Shown: positions 34,104 through 45,775 of the stretch, piece by piece | Layout of the letters: every line of letters begins with the position of its first letter | Numbering within the stretch: the first letter of the stretch is position 1 | NCBI GenBank assembly: GCA_035582835.1 | Contig: JAYKAV010003084.1 | Location: 157,333-221,332 of the forward strand | Direction: 5' to 3' | Length of the DNA stretch: 64,000 nucleotides | Origin: Phoebastria nigripes | Lineage: Eukaryota; Chordata; Aves; Procellariiformes; Diomedeidae | Made by a program: the position numbers and the translations under genes | The notes under the pieces: generated by a model | The model's database searches: none | What the model was told of the DNA's origin: nothing | What the model saw: the letters and a program-made list of their open reading frames with translations, nothing else

Positions 34104-34233
34104 GAGGTCCTAATCCAGCAAAACACTTAAGCACATACTTAACCTTAAACACATGAGTAGTCTCCTTATAATCAGTGAGACTCCTCATGCTTTAAAGTTA
34201 AGCTCATATTTAAGTGCTTTGTTGAATCATAGC
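34104..34233. mobile_element. Near-palindromic MITE-like fossil repeat
   Basis: The left arm (34111-34162) and right arm (34179-34229) are imperfect reverse complements around a loop of about 16 bases. For example, aaaacacttaagcacatact on the left pairs with the complement of the right-arm stretch tcatatttaagtgctttgtt, and acttaaccttaaacacatga pairs with the complement of gcatgctttaaagttaagct-like bases. Identity between arms is roughly three quarters by eye. The wording ('gatccagcaaaacacttaagcacgtgcttaactttaa') is familiar from old sauropsid repeats. It has no coding capacity, so it would be a non-autonomous DNA element or snap-back repeat. Confidence 0.65.
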
Positions 34234-35517
34234 CAAAATGAAGTAGTACAAACCAAGGTGTTTTCTGCATTGAAATACAAGTACAAAGACATGGCATTAA
34301 CACCGTGGCTTACACTGATGAAAAAAGCACTCCTGGAAGTGTGAATTACAAGAGCACTATTAATTCACCCTCATGTGGCTTTGGTATAGCAATGCATGCT
34401 CCATAGACGGGATTTTCAAGGCTGAATGTATTTAGAAGTGCTAAGCACAAGCAAATAGAAAAATAGCTATCCTGGCAATCACTCACGATTACTCCATCCA
34501 CTACGATTTCTAACATATCCAATTATACCTGTCTCTATTATTATCATGTCCTCAGTATTTTTCTGTGTTTTAAATCCCGGAGAGTGTGATTCCGCCAGGC
34601 AGGTAATATCACAGCATTATTTGTACAATGGGTCCCTGACAGTGTTCCGGCTTATAATGACAAAAGAAATACTAAATAACAACAATCTTTTATCTGGTAC
34701 TGGAAGGAGGTTATCTGGATGACATAATCAGGTCTTTGTTTTTTGTGAAAAAACACCTTTGTCTTCAGTTTCCCAGAGAGGTGTTCAAATTGTGCAAATT
34801 TGCTCCAAGCAGTAGGAAATGAATATAAACATCTTTTTAAAACCCCAAATAAAATAAGCAAATTTTGCTTTTTGCTTTTTATATTTAAAAAGATGCATCA
34901 AATGTACAATCCATTTCAGAATACGAGTTAGCCCAATGGTAATCCCGCTGGAATTTTAATATTTTACAAGTGTGATCTAAGGCTAATTTGTATCTGCATA
35001 TAAAATGAAGGCAATTAAAGAAGGAGGGAGGAAGGAGGATCTGATGTGGCCTCTCTCCTATTATTCTTGATTAATTTGGATAACTTTTAAGGACTAATTA
35101 TTTTCCCTACTAGGATATTTGAGGTAGCATGTCATCCTTCTGGGTATATTCAGTTGTACTTTAATTCTGCTTAAACCTGACTAATAATTGCAGCGTTTGT
35201 ATACTTCTTGCTTATCATCATGCAAAATGTTTTCTCTCAGGATGGTGATCTTTGAACTATGCTATGGCTATTTTTGCAACAAGTTAGCTAGAATTAAAAC
35301 AGAAGCATTACTATTAACTAAATTGTTGTCAGCAGTCAAAAGCCTATAGTATACAAATGCTATTGTTAAAAATTCAGTCTGACTCAACATTATGTAGAAG
35401 ATGAACTAAAACTGCTGCTAATGTCTGAGTTACTGCAGGCTGCATTAACTCATCAAGAAGCTGCTCTGGTGCTGATGGTCTCCCAAAGCTTGGGAGCTTT
35501 GCTTGTTCCTTGGCCTC

Positions 35518-35573
35518 TTTTTTTTTTTTTTTGTGTGTGTGTACTCCGGTACTCCTTTTTTTTTTTTTTTTTT
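35518..35573. repeat. Paired T tracts separated by (GT)5
   Basis: T15 (35518-35532), then (GT)5 to 35542, then actccggtactcc, then T18 (35556-35573) followed by cag. The short gtactcc repeat between the tracts hints at a small duplication of a T-tract-plus-flank unit. Confidence 0.85.
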
Positions 35574-36548
35574 CAGACCAGAAATGAATGAACTGCTCTG
35601 TTCTCCAAACATATGCCATTGTAGCGTGTGGCTTTTGTATCGGAAATGTTTATTTAGAGTTGCCATTTCACTTGCTAAGGTCAGAAGGTGCCTGAAATTA
35701 TACATACCCACACCCCTGAGCTTCTGCTGAATTGGTGTGAAGCCAACACAAGCACTTGTGGGCCAGAGGGAACAAAGAAAAATCAAGACTATAAATAATA
35801 CATCTCTGGTAATACAGCTGAGGAGAAGGTCCAGAAGGCTGGACCTCAAAAGATAAAGTATTTGAAGACTAAGGATGAGAGCTACTGAAACAGCAGCCTT
35901 CATATGAATACAACTTTCCTCTTCAATGGGAGACATGATAACTACTCACCTTCTTTTTCCATACATATATTCTAGATTAAAGGTAGTATGCATAGCAACT
36001 TGATGCTGATGATCTGGAGGAGAAAACTAGACAAATGTCTGGATGCAGAGCTAGCTTTGCCTATAGCTTCAAGCTCACCCTCAGTATTTTTAAGTAAAAA
36101 CATCCTTCATCCAGGTTCCCAGAACATGTTTGAAAAAAGATATAAAGGAACAGATGTATTCCACTCACTATCTCTGTGAGCAACAAGCAACAGCTGTTTC
36201 AGAGAAAGGTAAGATAATCTGCTTGCTGGCAACATTTTTTTAAAAGTTCCCAATAGGGAGAAGTCATTGTATGGCTGAAATATAAGGGTTTACATCTCTC
36301 TTGCTTATTTTAAAGTAGTTTCTGTCTTATGATTTTTCTTTGCCTGTTCCTAAATCTTTCTAAATTCATGGCTTCAAGTGTATTTTGTGGCAATAAATCT
36401 CATGGGATAGTTGTTTTTTTGTAGAAAAGTTTTCTCTTATTGTTTAGCACCTTTTAACATCATGAGTTTCTCTTTCTACAGAGAAAAAAATATCCCTATC
36501 CACCTTTTGTCCAGCATTTTCTATATATTTTCCTTATTTCCCTGTGTC

Positions 36549-36567
36549 TTTTTTTTTTTTTTTTTTT
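36549..36567. repeat. Poly(T) tract, 19 bases
   Basis: An uninterrupted T19 followed by cccctcactg. It resembles a polypyrimidine tract but has no AG at a suitable place. Confidence 0.9.
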
Positions 36568-39151
36568 CCCCTCACTGAATTAACTTGTCCTGGTCTTCCT
36601 GTTCTCCCTTCAGATTAGAATTTTACTGAGACCATAATCATTCCTGTCACCACCACATGCAGTTCCTCTATTCACAAAGTGAATGAAGTGAAATGAGCAC
36701 AGTTTCACAGATAAACCTAAGGCACTACTATGTATGCAATGGCATCAGCACGTTTTCTGCAGTACAATCTTTTTCATTCTGTAGGCATCCTAACGGTTTG
36801 TTTGCTTTGCTGCACTGTGGAACACAGAGCTGAGGCCTTGTGTGCCCTGTTATCAGTTCTCCTGAATTGATGTTGCCAATTTATGATCTAGTCTTCATAT
36901 GAGTCATTGAATATTTCATGGAAAAGAATGAAACAATAAAATTAAACTTTCACTTTTCTTTATATTGATTCTTAAAGATAAACTATAATTTCTGACCTCT
37001 TTTGCAGCATATTTTCCAACTTCTCTCTCTAACTATCATTACAGTTATTTAATTAATGAATTATCAAGCCTTGGGAACATTATATTGGTCAAGGAAAGAT
37101 GTATTAGCTTTAAAGAGTTATGTACTCTCTTTTGGAACTGCTGTGGTAAAGACAAACGCTGTTGCACAAATACATCCTGCCTGAACTTTGTCATTAGATG
37201 GAAGTGCTTAAGGATTTAATTGCTCTAGGCTGTCTCCAATGTGGCAGAGATCGGCACCTCCAGAAGGTGTTTCAGATCTTAGTTGAGTTGAATTTCTTTC
37301 TAAAGGCAACTTTCTGGAAATGACCCAGATAACTAGTTTCTAATTTGACTGTCTCAGGTAAGTGCAATCAGGCTTATAAGCGTTGCAGTCACCAAGTCAG
37401 AGCACCCATTTGCTGGAAAAAACCCCAACCAAACCAACACACCAAACCTTCAGTGGGATCACTAAGGCCTGTGCTGTGTTTCCAGCAGCATAAGTGTAAA
37501 TGACTGATTTTAGGCGGCCCTTATGTAGTCTCAGAAATTGGTCTAAAGCCTGTTTAAAGTCACTGAAGACATTCTTGTTGATAGCATGTTTGTATGAGAC
37601 CCTTATAAGATAATGAATACAAAAACCAGTTGAACAGCATTTATTAAAAAAAAAATCAATTAATTGAGGGCTTTTTTGTTTGTTGTAGTATTTGTTGTCT
37701 GGTCATGTGTTCTGAAAATTGATAAAACATTTATTAATGCTTGCCTAGTAGTACGTGCAGATAATTCTCATTCCTCAGTTGTTTCCAAAATAGTCAGTGT
37801 TCATTTTATCTATTGTTCAGTCATACCGTGCTGTTGGATGCATATCACACTTTCTTCTCAAGGAATGGACACCTAAAAATTATTAATTTGAGCATTAAAA
37901 ATGACGAATAAATAACAAGGAATGGAACTCCAGTACCAATATGAGACTCTTGAGATTTGCAAATCGTTTTTTGACTATAAGCAGTAATACCAGTATTTCT
38001 GAATGATTAGTATTATAATGGCACAGAGAGAAGAAAATTGAAGAAGACTGGTTTATGAGGGAAAAATACTTTTTAATATTTTACCCTGTGACCTAGATAA
38101 ATATGCATATGTATGTTTTTGTATTATTTCTAATATATGTTACACACATGTATGTATGTGTCTGTGAGTGTATAGGAGAGGTTTAAAAGTATATGAATAA
38201 TATTAGGACTTTAAAAAAAAAGTGTTATTAGTAACATATCTGACTAAGCGTATGTGCAGCTTTTACTGAAATCATGGAGCCTATTTACATCCATTCTAGG
38301 GCAGTGCTTCAACTTTTATAATGGAAACTATCTGTTGTGATGTGGTGTTTTCTCTGTTGAAAGGTCTGTTTCATTTGTCTAGTTTTCCCTAGGAGTCTGG
38401 ATTATCTGAAATAGGAGATCAGAGTGTATTCTGTAGAAATGATCAAGCACTTCCATCTTTTGACTTGCCCAGACAGAAAGACCATATTGAAGCTTACGAA
38501 TATGTTTAGACCTGAATCAAAATGGCCACACTGAAGTACAAAAGGATATAAGCTTGAAANTGGCATAGACAGTGTCCCAAGCCCAAATAACATTACATAT
38601 CCCCAGAAATGATAGGCTGAGCTCATATAAAAAGATGAAAGTTAGATTTTAGATCAAAGAGAAGGAAGGCTGGAAACCAAATCTTCTAAGATCCTTGAAT
38701 GAGTACAAATATAGAAATGCAAGGTGGGAAATCCTTCTTTTTTATGTGAACACTATGATTTTAGAGTATGATTCTGTCGTCATGTAGACAGGGCTGAAAA
38801 ATGGGGTATTTCAATTGGATGTCAAAATAGCAGCTAAGTTTTTAAACCAGTATTAGCAGGAATGTTAAGGACTGAAATTAGTTTTTTGAATAATACTAGT
38901 CTCTTTTCCCTAGGGAGTAAAGTTTTTTTGCATATCACTTATGAAACAGTACAGTACATCTAACTCCATTTTGAAATTAACATTAATTGCTAATGGTTTC
39001 CTTTTGCAGATTCTAAATGGTGGATTTATTGAATCATCCTAAGCTTGCTCCTCCGGGGGTATGTGAGAATAAGCTTGTGTATCGTTAGGAGCAAACTGCA
39101 AATCAGCAGTTTTAATGCTGCCTAAGATTGTCTGTTGTGGTTTTTTGTGTT

Positions 39152-39153
<2 letters not shown>

Positions 39154-39199
<46 letters not shown>

Positions 39200-39202
39200 T
39201 TT
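39154..39202. repeat. Long poly(T) tract with AAA break
   Basis: T37 at 39154-39190, AAA, then T9 to 39202, preceded by T/G-rich sequence from 39132. It could be the antisense tail of an old retrocopy, but no body is recognised on its downstream side. Confidence 0.9.
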
Positions 39203-42200
39203 AATTACTAACGTATATCAAGTTTATGTTAATTATATGAAAACGTAACAGAAATATTCAGTAGCATTTAAGGAACTTAAAGTAGTTAACCTCGTTCTAA
39301 GATGCAAAATATTAGAAGACTCAGCACATTAAAGTAGGTGCAAAAATATAATGGGACATTTGCTTTTACTGGTATTCAGCTTTCACATAAAACTAAGTTA
39401 AGCTTATTTTCCTAAATATGTTAGTGAATCTTCTTCAAATATCATCTCCTTTTCCCTCTGTCTTTCTCTCTCACCTCCATAGATTTCTTTTCTATCCTTG
39501 TGCAATCATCTAAAAAGTCACCTTAATTAGAAATGTCACTTGAATTTGGTTATGTTTCCTTAGGTGTACAATGCAAAGCATTTATTTTTCAGTCTGGATG
39601 ATGACTTTGTAAATTTTTATTCAGAACAAAACAATGAAGAACAAATATATTTTCTGCAAGAAAGAGAATGACCAGGTGGCCAGTTACCCTGAAACAATCA
39701 GTGCAAAATGATTTAGCGTACCACTCACTAACATACTCTCCGGAGTGTTAACAGAGTAAAACTGCATTCTGTACGGCAGTGTACAAAGTTGCACATGGAG
39801 GAGAAAAATCTTACTTCCACATATTCATTTATGAGGGCAAATAGATATTGGGTACTACAAGCTAATGGTTACTCAATCTGCTACACTCTTGGTTTACTAC
39901 TTCCTCTGAAAATCCAAATATCACCATAACTTTGTGGTGTTCAAAATGGAGAAGTAGCTTATGTGGCTAAAACGGTAGCTCCATGTCATTGCCAGGACTA
40001 TGGACATAGTTGAGCTAATGCAGCTGCAGTTTACCTTATGTCTCTCTGTAGACAAAGAAGGTTGGATTTAGCTCATACACATTTGTTATTAATTATGTTG
40101 GAGGTAATTTCTTATTTTGAAATATCTTTACTATTATATAATGCTCTGCAAAATATTAACTTACAGGAACTTTTAAATGAATAGAATTAATTTATGTTTG
40201 AATCAAATGCATTCTGGTTATAGAAGGAAGTGAGCTTCTTTATTTCAGAAGATATCGATGTTTCAAATTTATAACCAGGCATTACAGTGTGTATGGACTC
40301 AATAGATCTAATAAAAGGCTACACAGTTCCACAATTTGACAATGCTGAGATATCCTCATGCTGAGTTATGGGAAAGGTGAAACAGGAACAAAAGTGAAAT
40401 GAATCCACTAAATTATTCTAGGTGTTGCAGAAATACATGAATCAAATTGTATTCTTCCGCTTCTGAAAATGTGTATGTGCAGTGATTTTTAATGAAAGCA
40501 TTCCAAAAGAAGTTGCATAACTGCCAAGTTAGAAGTCTAGTTAAAAAAAGGCATAGAAACTTACAGTGCAAGCATTTTCTTTTGCCTGTTAAGAGAGAAG
40601 AGATAGGGAATAAAAAAGATCAACATAAACTACCGACCTACCAGTGAGTACTTTCAATAAGTGTGTCTAGCTTCTGCATTGCAAAACTGCTTGAGTAAGA
40701 ATGCAAAAGTCATGACAAATCACTTTTTTCCTAAAATGTAAAAGCATCATTTTCTCCTTAATTGGTCCCTGTGAAAAATCTGTGGTTTTGCTTGAAAAGT
40801 GATCTTTTTGTTTAGTTTTAATGAATACGGTAGTCTCTGAATGGTTCTATATTGACTACTGTGAAGACCTTTTTATCTACAGAACCGTATACCTGGGGCA
40901 GTGACATTGCTTGTATCACCAAGGTGCCATGCTTATACCTTTATCTCAAATAATGACAGGTTTGTTCTGTCTCCTTGACTTATCATTTCCTTAGCTCCCT
41001 GTTGTGAGAGAGGCCCAGCTTACAGCCAATTAGTATCAGACGTGGCAGTGATGTTTCCGAGCCTGCATATGTTTGGCCTTTGGGAGCTGAGCTGAATGCT
41101 CCATACTCCTTACTGAAGACACGTTAGCACCTGTCTGATTGATAGCAACATGATTTGCTCACTCTTTCCTGTTTGACCTGGATGAAGTCTCAGCTGAAAA
41201 CACTGAATTCAAAGTACTTGTATTCCACTACATATCTATGGAGTCTTTCAATTCTTTTGGAAATAGACTGTAAGAAGAATTAAGGAAAAGGATCAGGTGG
41301 TATATTTGTTTGTCGTTATTGCCCTTTGTTACATGAGGTTACATTTTAACAGAAAATGAAAGAGGGTCGAAAAGCTTCTTTTTGGCAGGTAACATTCCTG
41401 TCATCAGAAATGCAAAATTTGTTGCAAAAGTATGCAGCACCTCCTTCTAGAGTAAATAACCATTTTGAAACAAATGATTGCTATCTGCTTATTACATAAC
41501 AAAACCAAGCATGGTTGCTCTAGGAATTCCAGAAAGCAAGTATATTGTAGTAAGCTCTACTGAGTCATTTGGTAAAAATCCAAACTTTTCAGTTTTAATT
41601 CTCAACAGATTTTTAAATTTAATCTTATACATTCAAAGCATAGTGTTTGCATCATCCTGGCTATTGTTAGATGGAATGAAAAATGGTGATTCTGCAAAAA
41701 TCTTGTAGTTTAATTTGCATTTAAAGTTCTTGCAAATGCATTTTAATTAACATTGTGTTCCACATCACTACTTACTGACAAAGTGGTTTTAGTCTGTACA
41801 TTTTTTAGGAATGCTATTCAAATCTAGAGTATACAGTAGAGTTCTGTACCAGAGCTCAAATAATTAATTTCTTTTCAACGGCATAGTAGTCTGTGGGAAT
41901 ACCTGTGTCATGTCTTAGTAGTGACTGTAATTAAGGCATGGAGCATAAAATCCGGGCTCCTTCTTGCTGCCCTGTGAACACTCAGAGAAGAAAGAATGCA
42001 AAGAGCATTCCTGTGGGCAATGTTCCAGTCCCACTCTGGTCATGTACCCACAAGTAAAGAGATGGAGAGGACTAGCCACTGATTTTGCATCTGCCCTACT
42101 GCTGATAGCTGGCTAAAGGAGTGTGAGAAGGTGCAAACATAGTGTGTCAGGAATTCTCTTCCTCTGAAGAAGAAAGGTAATTCTTTTCAGGAGGCACAAC

Positions 42201-44739
42201 TTAATTTCCACAGATATCACTGCCTCCAAATCTGGCCTCTCCTTAAATAAAACTGATCATGGTATGCAGTCTTCCTAAATCTTGTTAGTGCAAAATATTA
42301 TCCCTGCAAATTTTATGCAATTAGTATGCTGGTATGGAAATCCCTCCTCTCTGATTCTCTGAGATTTTTGAGCTGGTAAAAGGCAGTAGAATCCTACTTT
42401 TCCTGCTTGTCTCAGAAGAGAAAGGACAAAAATAGGATTTGTAAGAACATTTGAGTGGGAAAAGGGTTTCATGACTAGATGATGGTTCCAGGTACCTTTT
42501 TTTTTTTAATTTTAATTTATATTTTTTTTCGCCAGTGGCAATGGCGGCTTAAACAGATCCTGATCTCCTTTATCTCTGGTCTTTCTTTCCTTTCCCCACT
42601 CTTTTCCCTCAGCTGTGCCAAAGATGTTCATGGGACTGCACTGTGAACAGAATGCAGTAAGTGACCCAGGTTAAACATACTCTTGCAGGAAAAATAATAC
42701 CAGGTTTCTTGAAGTCAGCTCACAAGAGGGTTTACAGATTGTACAGTTAATGTGCTAGTGGGAATGGGTTTCCAAGAATGAAGCTGGGGAGTGAGACTCA
42801 TATAAGTGGCCACAGCTACTAAGAAAAAGATTCATGGTATTATGGAGTCTGTACATGTGTGTTACTGCAGATGCAAAGATTTTGGCAGGTGTTTTGTGTT
42901 TTGCCTAAGTGAAGCCTAATCATCTCCTGAATCTCCTAAATACCAGTTTTAGATTTTTCTTCCTGTATTTTCCTTCTTTCCATCATACTTGAGCATGGCC
43001 CATTCATTCAGGAAGATGAGTATGCAAAAAGGAAAAGATTGAAACTTACTTAGTTGTTCAGATCTCTGTTACAAGCTTAAATTACATGCCTGTGGTGCTC
43101 TACTTAAGGCTAGATATCTATCTAGAGGACATGGGCATGCAAGAAAGGGTTTATAGCTTTGTCTCTAGTTTAGCAAAGTGCCTTTGAAGTAGATTGACCA
43201 CAGACTAAGTAGACATAAAAATTAGAGCTTGTTTAACTTGTGCTGAATGCAGGCAAACCTCTCTGTAAACAGTAGCTGCTAATAGTAACGGAAAATGCTT
43301 CTAATCCTGATACAGATAAGGTAACAAATAGGAGTGAGCTCTTGTTTACCTTATTTATAACTTTTGTGAACAACCTTCTTCTCATGAACTGTTGGAGGGG
43401 CCACCTAAAAGTAACTGTAGACCTAAAAGTCAAGCTAAATTGTCAGCTTTTTAATCTACTTTCTGGGAAAGGCAAAAAATATAAGAATGATACACCTATA
43501 GAAACTCTCAGCCAGGAGACTTTCTTAAATGTATTCTAAGGTAGCTGCTGTTAAATGATACAGGGGGTGCTGGTCAATTATTTTTTTCTCCTCTAGTTGC
43601 CTCTTTCTTTGCTTGCTTACAGCCTTTGATAGAGTCTGGACGATAGGAGACTGCATCTCCCATAAGACAATGTAGGTTTTTTTTACACTTATTTAATAAA
43701 AAATGAGAACATTTGAAGTCATGCCAGAAATAAAATACTTAATTTCCACTTTCCAGAGGGAAACAGCTTGTTTTGACTCATTTCAAAACATATATGAAAA
43801 TTGTCAATATTTTGAGGGAGGGAGAAAGAGGAGCTGAGAAGGAGAAAGGGAAGAGGTTTCATTGCTTCACAGCAAGGCTTTTTGATAAAAAATTCTCTAT
43901 CATCAGCCTCCTCTTGACCAGTCAGAATGGAAGATGTTAAGGAGCTTGTATTTAATCCTGTGGGGACTCAACTCTTAGGGTTCTGTAGGAATTCACCTCT
44001 AATGTTCCTCATATTTCTTAATTGATGGCTTTGCATGGATTTATGCTTTTGATACTATTTAGTTTGATATCATTTACTTTGTGTTGCCCTGACTTGGAAT
44101 TCAGATGAGACTGATGCAGAGTACTGGCATGCAGGCAACACACTTGGCCTTATTTGAGTTCTGTAAAGATTGACTTCGAGAGGAGTGGGTTGCAAATGCT
44201 ACAGTCCTGACTCTATATTCCAGGATTCAGTTTTTGTATTCTAAATGTCAGAAATTGCATAGATGTCTTCAAATGATTAATGTCTCTTATTACACTGAAA
44301 GGCTGACATATATTAGGAAACAGAGAACACTGGTGGGTTAGACCCATCTGTGCAGATTCCTTTACGAGGATGGGTGAGGGCGACTCCTGTATCATGCTTG
44401 GTTACCTATTGCCATTACTGTGCAGACCAGCATTTTTCAGTGAGCAGAGCATGATAACGCACCAGCTGCACATTAGGATGTTGAACCTCATTGTGGGAGT
44501 CCATTGGATAGCTATTTTAATAAGAATAATCCCCTTCCAAGAATATTTCATAAAGATGTGCCCTTAATGATGGGGGTTATCTGCCCTGTATCTGTTCTAA
44601 GTATTAATTCTGACACAAACTATTTCTGTAGTTCACTCAAGTAATTTCTATTTCCTAAAGAAAAGTTTCTGCATTGTTCCTATTCCATGCTGTCTATGCT
44701 ATCCTGTCATAAATAATCTCAAACTCCTCATGGTAGATT
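39203..44739. other. Gene-free unique DNA
   Basis: 5.5 kb with no exon or clear transposon. An AT-only stretch lies at 42496-42530, and a purine-rich run (gagggagggagaaagaggag and onward) at about 43812-43857. Open frames do not exceed about 80 codons and show no motif. Confidence 0.45.
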
Positions 44740-45775
44740 TAGTATGTTTAAAGGCTTCCAAAAACCACTGTGATTATCTAAACTAACCTTTTTCATAACA
44801 AAGCTGTAGGACTTGGCAGTATTCATTCCCGTTGAAACCTAGATAGCTGCATTTGAACTTGAGCACGCCTTTTGAAAAAAAAATCCCATATTGAATAAAA
44901 GCCCTTCCACAATTCGTAGAAACCTAATCATTAATTACTTTCAGATGTTACCCACTTTCTTGGTTGAAATTGTCTGGTTTCAGCTTCTAGCCATTGAAGC
45001 GTGTTAACCTACATCTGCTAGACTGAGGTGCTCTGTTCTCTGTGTATCCACGTACAGGTTGTGATCAACTTACCTCTTTGCTTCTCTTTGAGATAAATAC
45101 ACTTAGCACTTGGAGACTTTTGGTCTGTACATATTTTTCATCCTCCAATCATTCTCTGCTCCTTTGGTAACTCCTTTTCAACATTTTTCTTGATCTGAGG
45201 ATATAAGACTAGACATGACAGAAATCAAACTTGTGTTAGGTAGGTGTGCTCTTATTTGGTATTCACCTGCTTTCACATCTAAAGGGTTGTGCTATTCTAT
45301 TGGACAGAGCATCATATTAAAAGCTCACATGCAGCCTATTAGTCGCTGTAACTCTTTAATCTTTTAGAGTCACTATCTGGCAGAACAGACTATAGTAGCA
45401 TGGAGGATTTTTGCTGTTACCATGTCTGACTTTACATTTGGCCTTGTTGAAATGAACTGAAAGTTGAAATGAAATGTTCATGCCTCCAGAATACCATCAG
45501 ATCCAGGTTGCTGCCTTCCAGGAGACTGATAATGATGTTAAATAGCAGAGAACAAAGAATCTATACCAAGAAAGAATCTCTAGAAACACAACTAAAAATA
45601 AAGCTGCTTAGCAAAAATTTCCTGCTCTTAGTGACACTCTGAGACATGAATTCCATGTTTATTTTGTAGGATTTTAGTTGCCTAATTGAGACCTCCCATA
45701 GCAGTGAGTCAATCACCTTACTGACACCTATATATTGCAACAACATTATGGTCTTTCACACAGTTGCTACATTGA
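44740..45775 (-). mobile_element. Ancient amniote-type CR1 LINE, 3' half, minus strand
   Basis: Read on the plus strand this is the antisense of an old turtle/crocodile-type CR1, with ordered matches over a kilobase. The 3' end is aaaaccactgtgattatcta plus aactaac. The C-terminal coding part includes ggtttcagcttctagccatt, gaagcgtgttaacctacatc and ggttgtgatcaacttacctc. The RT thumb region includes agcatcatattaaaagctca and tcttttagagtcactatctgg. Next come the RFNKAK block (ttggccttgttgaa), the FINDL block (tgataatgatgttaaatag), tctctagaaacacaacta and finally the KAFD block (gtcaatcaccttactgacac). Frames are destroyed. The terminal bases near 44740 mark the real 3' end, and the 5' side fades out near 45775 within the RT. 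It is the best preserved order-wise of the old CR1 relics here. Confidence 0.75.

Larger units (their letters stand above)
34234..39153. other. Gene-free unique DNA with T-tracts
   Basis: 34400-34445 (gacgggattttcaaggctga, then agaagtgctaagcac) may be a scrap of another old palindromic repeat. 37190-37330, with the small inverted repeat cacctccagaaggtg, is another unproven repeat candidate. T tracts are at 35518-35573 (listed) and 36549-36567. A 163-codon minus frame at 35445-35936 runs through the T tracts as poly-Lys and is not a gene. One N is at 38560. Confidence 0.4.

Noticed and set aside
35445..35936. 163-codon minus-strand frame
   Set aside because: It reads through two T tracts as poly-Lys and shows no domain. 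It is chance.
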